A DNA stretch of 64,000 bases from assembly GCA_011050525.1 (NCBI GenBank), contig DRFO01000020.1, positions 124,001 through 188,000 on the forward strand. The letters run 5' to 3'. The stretch comes from Halopseudomonas xinjiangensis (GTDB taxonomy: Bacteria; Pseudomonadota; Gammaproteobacteria; Pseudomonadales; Pseudomonadaceae). Every line of letters begins with the position of its first letter. The stretch's first letter is position 1. Below are positions 58,602 to 64,000 of this stretch, in pieces. The notes below the pieces were generated by a model. The model was not told where the DNA came from. It saw nothing but the letters and a program-made list of their open reading frames with translations, and made no database searches. The translations under genes were made by a program, and so were the position numbers.

Positions 58602-59642
58602 TCACGGGGCGGGGTTGGGCTGGCTGCGGTGAATCTCGGCAATGGCCTCGAGAATAGTATCGGTCAATCCCATATTGACACTGCTCAGGTTGCGATTGAG
58701 CTGGTCCATGTTGGTCGCGCCGATAATATTACTGGTGACGAAGGGCTGACGGGTCACAAATGCCAGTGCCATCTGGGCTGGATCCAGTCCGTGATCACGG
58801 GCCAGTTGGACGTAACGGGCGCAGGCACGTTGGGCCTGGGGATTGGTATAGCGACTGAAGCGACTGAACAAAGTCAGGCGGCCCTTCTCCGGTCGCAGCC
58901 CGTTCAGGTATTTGCCCGTCAACGTGCCGAATGCAAGGGGGGAGTAAGCCAGCAGGCCGGTCTGTTCGCGCATGGACATTTCTGCCATACCTATTTCGTA
59001 GGTGCGATTGAGCAGATTGTAGGGATTTTGAATCGAAGCGATGCGCGGCCATCCACGACTCTCGGCGAGGTGGAGGAAACGACTGACGCCCCAAGGCGTT
59101 TCGTTCGACAGGCCAATGTGGCGAATCTTCCCGGCTTTGACCATGTCGTCCAGCACTTCAAGGCTGTCTTCGACTGGGGTGAATTGTTCATCGGCGTCGT
59201 GTCGGTAGCCTAGATTGCCGAAGAAATTGGTATTCCGGTCTGGCCAGTGCAACTGGTAAAGGTCGATATAATCGGTTTGCAGGCGCTTCAGGCTGGCGTC
59301 AAGCGCTGCGGTTATGTATTCACGGGTAAGGCGGGTGCTTCCCTCGCGAATGTGCTTCATATCCCTGCTGGGGCCCGCCACCTTGCTCGCAAGAATCCAG
59401 TTTTCACGCTGACCTCGCTCTTTGAAGTAGTTGCCAATGATGCGTTCGGTTTCGCCGTAGGTCTCGCCGCGGGGAGGCACAGGATACATTTCTGCAGTGT
59501 CAATGAAGTTGACGCCCGCATCGCGGGCGCGGTCTATCTGCGCGAAGGCCTCAGCCTGACTGTTCTGTTCACCCCAGGTCATGGTGCCTAGACATAAAGC
59601 ACTGACCTTGAGCTGGCTGCGGCCGAGAGGGCGGTATTGCAT
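58602..59642 (-). CDS. Tas-like aldo/keto reductase
   Basis: A 346-residue NADPH-dependent aldo/keto reductase, the same length as E. coli Tas. The catalytic tetrad is visible: Asp and Tyr in FIDTAEMYP, Lys in WILASKVAG, and His in LYQLHWPDRNT. The C-terminal NADPH-binding RQPFVTSNIIGATNMDQL is typical. The chosen ATG (59642) has AGGAG six bases upstream. It is divergent from rplM. Substrate unknown. Confidence 0.92.
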   Translation of the reverse strand: MQYRPLGRSQLKVSALCLGTMTWGEQNSQAEAFAQIDRARDAGVNFIDTAEMYPVPPRGETYGETERIIGNYFKERGQRENWILASKVAGPSRDMKHIREGSTRLTREYITAALDASLKRLQTDYIDLYQLHWPDRNTNFFGNLGYRHDADEQFTPVEDSLEVLDDMVKAGKIRHIGLSNETPWGVSRFLHLAESRGWPRIASIQNPYNLLNRTYEIGMAEMSMREQTGLLAYSPLAFGTLTGKYLNGLRPEKGRLTLFSRFSRYTNPQAQRACARYVQLARDHGLDPAQMALAFVTRQPFVTSNIIGATNMDQLNRNLSSVNMGLTDTILEAIAEIHRSQPNPAP

Positions 59643-59697
59643 GGCGAACTCCTGTGTTGACGAAGAGGTCATTATTGACCATGAGGCCAAATAAAGG

Positions 59698-59725
59698 TTG
59701 TAATTTTTACGCCCCTTGGCATAAT
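59698..59725 (+). promoter_or_regulatory. Upstream promoter candidate for rplM-rpsI
   Basis: TTGTAA (59698-59703) and CATAAT (59720-59725) are spaced by 16 bases. It would give a leader of about 170 bases before rplM that contains a hairpin. Confidence 0.5.
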
Positions 59726-59737
59726 GCCCGCCACTTT

Positions 59738-59759
59738 CGACAGGATGCCTAGCCTGTCG
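59738..59759 (+). other. Hairpin in the rplM leader
   Basis: A 7-bp stem CGACAGG/CCTGTCG has an 8-base loop. It lies between the two candidate promoters and would be part of the longer transcript. It could take part in ribosomal-protein autoregulation. Confidence 0.4.
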
Positions 59760-59828
59760 TTATTTACATCACAGATGCCACCCAGACCCACAGAGCCCCC
59801 CCTGAGTGTCTGTCTAGGCTTTGTTGGC

Positions 59829-59857
59829 TTGTAAAAACACTATTCATTCTGTAAGAT
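59829..59857 (+). promoter_or_regulatory. Proximal promoter of rplM-rpsI
   Basis: TTGTAA (59829-59834) and TAAGAT (59852-59857) are separated by 17 bases, about 44 bases before the rplM ATG. Confidence 0.7.
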
Positions 59858-59900
59858 TCGCCCTCTTATTTATTACAGGGCGGCTTTGAGGCTAGGATTA

Positions 59901-60329
59901 ATGAAAACTTTTAGCGCCAAACCGGAATCCGTAAAACGTGATTGGTACGTAGTAGACGCCAGTGGTCTGACCCTGGGCCGTCTGGCTACCGAAATCGCCA
60001 CACGTCTGCGCGGCAAGCACAAGCCCGAGTACACCCCACACGTCGATACCGGTGATTACATCGTTGTCGTTAACGCCGAAAAGGTGCATGTGACCGGTAA
60101 CAAGGCTCAGGACAAGATCTACTATAGCCACTCCGGTTTCCCCGGTGGCATCAAGTCGATCAACTTTGAAAAGCTCATTTCCCGTGCTCCCGAGCGCGTG
60201 ATCGAGTCTGCCGTTAAAGGCATGTTGCCGAAAAACCCCCTGGGGCGTGCAATGTACCGCAAGATGAAGGTGTACAAAGGTGCAGCTCATCCGCATGCGG
60301 CCCAGCAACCTCAAGAACTGAAGATCTAA
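59901..60329 (+). CDS. rplM: 50S ribosomal protein L13
   Basis: A 142-residue ribosomal protein, exact family length. [20 protein letters not shown] is the standard start and [20 protein letters not shown] the conserved C-terminal part. ATG 59901 has AGGA close upstream; an in-frame TTG at 59886 is not used. It is followed by rpsI after 13 bases. Confidence 0.98.
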   Translation: MKTFSAKPESVKRDWYVVDASGLTLGRLATEIATRLRGKHKPEYTPHVDTGDYIVVVNAEKVHVTGNKAQDKIYYSHSGFPGGIKSINFEKLISRAPERVIESAVKGMLPKNPLGRAMYRKMKVYKGAAHPHAAQQPQELKI

Positions 60330-60342
60330 GGGAGTTTTGAAT

Positions 60343-60735
60343 ATGTCGGCGACACAAAATTACGGTACTGGCCGTCGTAAAACTGCTACAGCCCGGGTCT
60401 TCCTGCGTCCAGGTAACGGCAATATTTCGATCAATAATCGCACTATCGAAAGCTTTTTCGGTCGCGAGACTGCCCGGATGGTTGTTCGTCAGCCCCTCGA
60501 GCTGACTGATAGCACCGCAAAGTTTGATGTGTATGTCACCGTCAAGGGTGGTGGAACTACGGGTCAGGCCGGTGCCATTCGTCACGGTATTACCCGTGCC
60601 CTGATGGATTATGACGAGACGTTGCGTGGTGCGTTGCGCAAGGCTGGTTACGTGACTCGCGATGCTCGTGAAGTTGAGCGTAAGAAGGTCGGTCTGCGTA
60701 AAGCTCGCAAGCGTCCTCAGTACTCCAAGCGTTAA
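60343..60735 (+). CDS. rpsI: 30S ribosomal protein S9
   Basis: A 130-residue ribosomal protein. [20 protein letters not shown] is the family start, and the basic C-terminal tail [18 protein letters not shown] contacts tRNA in the P site. GGGAG lies ahead of the ATG. It is co-transcribed with rplM, and a terminator follows. Confidence 0.98.
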   Translation: MSATQNYGTGRRKTATARVFLRPGNGNISINNRTIESFFGRETARMVVRQPLELTDSTAKFDVYVTVKGGGTTGQAGAIRHGITRALMDYDETLRGALRKAGYVTRDAREVERKKVGLRKARKRPQYSKR

Positions 60736-60756
60736 GCTTAAATACTTATACGCACG

Positions 60757-60795
60757 AAACGCCCGGTTCCTTCGCAGGACTCCGGGCGTTTTGGT
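60757..60795 (+). terminator. Terminator after rpsI
   Basis: A 10-bp stem AAACGCCCGG/CCGGGCGTTT has a 15-base loop and is followed by TTGGTTT. It separates the ribosomal pair from the petABC operon. The rest of the gap to 61001 is AT-rich near 60890-60960. It holds a possible -10 (TATAAA, 60945-60950) for petA but no clear -35. Confidence 0.8.
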
Positions 60796-61001
60796 TTCTG
60801 CGGCAAGGTGTCACGCTCAAGGCTCCCAGGCTCAAACGCCCGCCTTTCGCTTTCTTCGGTTCACCGGACACCTTATGGTTAACGGATATCTCCTTGTCAA
60901 AAAAGGGGTTTTTCATTACCATCTGATTCATTTTGTGCAGGCAGTATAAAAACTTCAAAGCCTTTGCTAAAAGGTCTGATTAGCTGATGGGAGACGACTG
61001 G

Positions 61002-61595
61002 ATGAGTAATGACGGCGTGAATAATGGCCGGCGTCGCTTCCTGGTGGCAGCCACAAGTGTGGTAGGTGCCGCCGGAGCAGTAGGGGTAGCAGTTCCCTTT
61101 ATAGGGTCCTGGTTCCCTAGCGCCCGAGCCAAGGCGGCTGGTGCGCCGGTAAGAGTGAACATCGGCAAGCTCGAAGCGGGCCAGCAGATCGTTGCCGAAT
61201 GGCGCGGACAGCCAGTTTTCGTTTCGCGCCGTACGCCTGAAGCGCTGGAAATCCTGCGCGAGAACGAGGCTATTCTTGCAGACCCCAATTCCGAAGCGTC
61301 AGTTCAACCCGATTACGTGGATCCGACCACCCGTGCTATCAAGCCAGAAGTGTTGGTGGTCATGGGTATCTGTACCCATTTAGGCTGCTCGCCCTTGTTT
61401 CGTCCTGAAGTTGCTTCGGCTGACATGGGTGCGGATTGGAAGGGAGGGTATTTCTGCCCTTGTCACGGCTCGCACTACGATATGTCCGGCCGGGTCTGGA
61501 GTGGTCAGCCCGCTCCTTTGAACCTGCCCGTTCCCCCGCATTCCTACGAGACCGATGATGTTCTCGTAATCGGCCTGGACGAGGAGACCGCCTGA
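61002..61595 (+). CDS. petA: Ubiquinol-cytochrome c reductase Rieske iron-sulfur subunit
   Basis: A 197-residue subunit of the cytochrome bc1 complex. The N-terminus GRRRFLVAAT is a twin-arginine signal that stays as the membrane anchor. The 2Fe-2S ligands are Cys124 and His126 in GICTHLGCSP, and Cys152 and His155 in FCPCHGSHYD; Cys129 and Cys154 form the disulfide. ATG 61002, eight bases after GGAG, is preferred to the in-frame start at 60987. The stop overlaps petB by one base. Confidence 0.97.
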   Translation: MSNDGVNNGRRRFLVAATSVVGAAGAVGVAVPFIGSWFPSARAKAAGAPVRVNIGKLEAGQQIVAEWRGQPVFVSRRTPEALEILRENEAILADPNSEASVQPDYVDPTTRAIKPEVLVVMGICTHLGCSPLFRPEVASADMGADWKGGYFCPCHGSHYDMSGRVWSGQPAPLNLPVPPHSYETDDVLVIGLDEETA

Positions 61596-62815
61596 TGAGC
61601 TTGTCCAACTGGATCAATGAGCGCCTGTCGATTGGCCGAGTGATCGAAGATCACCTGACCAAATACTATGCGCCCAAGAATTTTAACGTTCTGTATTTCT
61701 TCGGCTCGTTGGCCATGCTGGTGCTGGTTAACCAGCTGATCACCGGCATATGGTTGACCATGAGCTACGAGCCTTCCGCAGCGGGGGCCTTCGCGTCGGT
61801 TGAATACATCATGCGTGACGTGGAATATGGCTGGTTGCTGCGGTACCTGCATTCCACTGGCGCATCCGCATTCTTCGCCGTGGTCTACCTGCACATGCTT
61901 CGTGGCATCATGTATGGCTCATACCAGAAGCCCCGCGAGCTGGTTTGGCTGTTTGGCATGCTGATCTACCTGGTGCTGATGGGTGAGGCCTTTATGGGCT
62001 ATCTCCTGCCTTGGGGGCAGATGTCCTACTGGGGTGCCCAGGTGATCATCTCCCTGTTCGGTGCCATTCCGTTCATTGGCCCGGACTTGGCGCAGTGGGT
62101 ACGGGGCGATTACCTGATCTCCGGTATCACCCTGAACCGTTTCTTCGCGTTGCACGTTATCGCGCTGCCAATCGTCCTGTTGGGTCTGATCGTCATGCAT
62201 ATCATTGCTCTGCATGAAGTTGGCTCCAACAACCCGCTGGGTTTGGATATCAAAAAGTACAAGGACGAGAACGGCAAGCCGCTGGACGGTATCGCCTTTC
62301 ACCCTTACTACACCGTTAAAGATATCGTCGGTGTCGTAGTGTTCCTGTTCGTGTTCTGCACCATTGTCTTTTTCTTCCCGGAAATGGGCGGTTTCTTCCT
62401 GGAGCATCCGAACTTCGAAGTGGCGAACCAGCTGAAGACTCCAGACCATATCGCGCCTGTCTGGTACTTCACGCCCTTTTACGCGATTCTGCGGGCAGTG
62501 CCGGCTATCGGTGGGTCTGCGTTCCCCGGCGTTATGGCAATGGGCGGAGCTATCGCGGTGCTGTTCGTGCTGCCATGGCTCGACCGTAGCCCGGTTCGCT
62601 CAATCAAGTTCAAGGGCTGGATGAGCAAGGTGTGGTTGATTACCTTCTGCGTTTGTTTCGTGATCCTCGGGGTGTTGGGAGCTATTCCGGCTACACCTGG
62701 CCGGACGCTGCTGTCGCAGGTGTGTACCGTGTTGTATTTCGCCTTCTTCATCTTGATGCCGTTCTACACCCGGATGGAGAAGACCAAGCCGGTTCCGGAG
62801 AGGGTCGCAGGATAA
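61595..62815 (+). CDS. petB: Ubiquinol-cytochrome c reductase cytochrome b subunit
   Basis: A 406-residue membrane protein with eight helices and the quinone and haem b sites. Haem ligands are in RYLHSTGASAFFAVVYLHML and in FFALHVIALPIVLLGLIVMH. The PEWY-type loop reads APVWYFTPFYA, as in many Pseudomonas-type sequences. It is translationally coupled to petA and petC by one-base overlaps. Confidence 0.97.
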   Translation: MSLSNWINERLSIGRVIEDHLTKYYAPKNFNVLYFFGSLAMLVLVNQLITGIWLTMSYEPSAAGAFASVEYIMRDVEYGWLLRYLHSTGASAFFAVVYLHMLRGIMYGSYQKPRELVWLFGMLIYLVLMGEAFMGYLLPWGQMSYWGAQVIISLFGAIPFIGPDLAQWVRGDYLISGITLNRFFALHVIALPIVLLGLIVMHIIALHEVGSNNPLGLDIKKYKDENGKPLDGIAFHPYYTVKDIVGVVVFLFVFCTIVFFFPEMGGFFLEHPNFEVANQLKTPDHIAPVWYFTPFYAILRAVPAIGGSAFPGVMAMGGAIAVLFVLPWLDRSPVRSIKFKGWMSKVWLITFCVCFVILGVLGAIPATPGRTLLSQVCTVLYFAFFILMPFYTRMEKTKPVPERVAG

Positions 62816-63597
62816 TGAAAAAACAACTAATTGCGTTGCTGTTTGCAATGATGCCGGTGTCAGTGCTGGCTGCCGCCGGGGGCGGGTATCCTCTTGATGA
62901 GGCCAATATCGATCTGACCGATAAGGCCTCCCTACAGGATGGTGCTCGTACTTTCGTCAATTACTGTATGGGATGTCATTCTGCGCAGTACCAACGTTAT
63001 GAGCGCGTCGCCAATGACCTTGGCATTCCGGATGAATTGATGGTGGAAAACCTGATTTTTACCGATGCCCTGATCGGCGAGCACATGAAAAATGGTATGC
63101 GGCCTGCTGATGGCAAAGAGTGGTTCGGTGCGGCGCCGCCCGATCTTACTTTGGTCTCCCGTGTTCGGGGCGAGGATTGGTTATACACCTATCTACGCAC
63201 TTTCTACGAAGATCCCTCGCGCCCTTTCGGCTGGAACAACAAGGTCTTCCCCAACGTGGGTATGCCGCACGTTCTGGACGAGCTTCAGGGTCGTCAGGTT
63301 ATCGGTTGCAAGGCGATGCCGGTGATGGAAGAGGGCGAGGTCAAGCGTGACACTCTGACTGGTGAAACGGTCAAGGATGAACAATGCAACGTATTGACCG
63401 TTGTCGAAGGGACTGGCACGCAGACAGAGGAAGAGTTCGATACGACTGTTCGGAATCTCGTTGCGTTTCTGGCCTATTCAGCTGACCCGATCAAGCTGGA
63501 GCGTCATCGCATAGGAATCTACGTATTGCTCTATCTTGCGTTCTTCTTTGTATTTGCCTATTTGCTGAAGCGCGAATACTGGAAAGATGTTCACTGA
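62815..63597 (+). CDS. petC: Ubiquinol-cytochrome c reductase cytochrome c1 subunit
   Basis: A 260-residue cytochrome c1. The signal peptide ends SVLAAAG near residue 21. The haem-binding motif CMGCH is at residues 51-55. The C-terminal membrane anchor is IGIYVLLYLAFFFVFAYLL. Its ATG shares one base with the petB stop; the longer frame to 62632 lies inside petB and is not used. Confidence 0.97.
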   Translation: MKKQLIALLFAMMPVSVLAAAGGGYPLDEANIDLTDKASLQDGARTFVNYCMGCHSAQYQRYERVANDLGIPDELMVENLIFTDALIGEHMKNGMRPADGKEWFGAAPPDLTLVSRVRGEDWLYTYLRTFYEDPSRPFGWNNKVFPNVGMPHVLDELQGRQVIGCKAMPVMEEGEVKRDTLTGETVKDEQCNVLTVVEGTGTQTEEEFDTTVRNLVAFLAYSADPIKLERHRIGIYVLLYLAFFFVFAYLLKREYWKDVH

Positions 63598-63619
63598 TAC
63601 GGTTCTTTAAGCATCATTT

Positions 63620-63646
63620 GCGCGCGCCCTTTGGGGCGCGCGCTGG
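63620..63646 (+). terminator. Terminator after petC
   Basis: A 10-bp stem GCGCGCGCCC/GGGCGCGCGC has a 4-base loop TTTG and is followed by TGGTTTC. It is very stable, though the T-run is weak. Confidence 0.65.
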
Positions 63647-63655
63647 TTTCTGGGG

Positions 63656-63661
63656 TATAAT
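63656..63661 (+). promoter_or_regulatory. Possible -10 box for sspA
   Basis: TATAAT lies 108 bases before the sspA ATG, just after the petC terminator. No convincing -35 element is present at the right distance, so the call is tentative. Confidence 0.35.
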
Positions 63662-63769
63662 AAGCGACTAATTTGTCGGAGCCGGGGCAGCAAGCCCGGG
63701 CTTACGTATTTGTGGTCGCATACTGCTCCACAGTTTTACCGCAATCCGCTAAAGGATGAGGGTTGATTT

Positions 63770-64000
63770 ATGGGTGTTACCGCCAGCAAGCGCTCCTCGA
63801 TGGCTTTTTTCTCAGATCCACGGGACCATTATTGTCACCGCGTACGCATTGTTCTGGCTGAAAAGGGGGTAACCGTCGATATTGTCAACGTCGAACCCGG
63901 CCAGCATCCTCAGGAACTCGCTGAGAGCAATCCCTACAATACGGTACCCACCCTGTTAGATCGTGATCTGGTGCTCTATGAGCCGAACATCATGATGGAA
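63770..64000 (+). CDS. sspA: Stringent starvation protein A, 3' end outside window
   Basis: Partial gene running off the window end, 77 codons visible. [20 protein letters not shown] then [14 protein letters not shown] is the glutathione-S-transferase-like N-terminal domain of SspA, continuing to [20 protein letters not shown]. SspA binds RNA polymerase and alters transcription in starvation. In Pseudomonas it follows petABC, as here. GAGGG lies seven bases before the ATG. Confidence 0.95.
   Translation, partial: MGVTASKRSSMAFFSDPRDHYCHRVRIVLAEKGVTVDIVNVEPGQHPQELAESNPYNTVPTLLDRDLVLYEPNIMME

Overview
The window is chromosomal DNA from a gammaproteobacterium of the Pseudomonadaceae. The evidence is gene order: queA-tgt-yajC-secD-secF-suhB-trmJ-cysE-iscS-ndk-rlmN-pilF-rodZ-ispG-hisS-yfgM-bamB-der, the guaB-guaA pair, and rplM-rpsI-petA-petB-petC-sspA all follow the Pseudomonas arrangement, and the proteins read like Pseudomonas orthologues. 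The missing isc genes and the aryl polyene cluster suggest a member of the Halopseudomonas (P. pertucinogena) branch, but that placement is inference.

Layout. Bases 1-5,400 are accessory: the end of an SlyD-type isomerase, a probable type VI secretion effector (PAAR fused to an M15 peptidase) with an overlapping candidate immunity gene, gene fragments on both sides of that pair, a NemR-like regulator with an Old Yellow Enzyme reductase, cysZ, and a wrecked peroxiredoxin gene in front of trxB. A HEPN/MNT toxin-antitoxin pair follows (6.5-7.3 kb). From 24.7 kb back to 7.4 kb runs one unbroken minus-strand operon of about 17.3 kb with 20 genes. It encodes an aryl polyene (APE) pathway: an ammonia-lyase that may supply the aryl starter, an activating ligase fused to a dehydratase, two ACPs, ketosynthases, a ketoreductase, dehydratases, acyltransferases, a glycosyltransferase, a thioesterase, a LolA-like carrier with an MMPL exporter, and a phosphopantetheinyl transferase. 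The other end of this block abuts an IS3-family remnant and a tRNA-Leu gene, so it looks like an island edge.

Bases 25.4-51.4 kb are a housekeeping core: tRNA queuosine modification, Sec translocon accessory subunits, tRNA/rRNA modification, cysteine and sulfur supply, pilus and cell-shape factors, isoprenoid and histidyl-tRNA synthesis, outer-membrane assembly, leucine synthesis, exonuclease VII and GMP synthesis. The striking point is that iscS stands alone between cysE and ndk. iscR, iscU, iscA, hscB, hscA, fdx and iscX are absent at this locus, and IscS lacks the C-terminal tail that E. coli IscS uses to bind IscU.

Bases 51.4-64 kb carry an MCE-type lipid ABC transporter operon, zapG, an alpha/beta hydrolase, zapE, an AraC-type regulator, a Tas-like aldo/keto reductase, the rplM-rpsI ribosomal pair, the cytochrome bc1 operon petABC and the start of sspA. 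Most other open frames in the window are mirror images of these genes on the opposite strand and are not reported.
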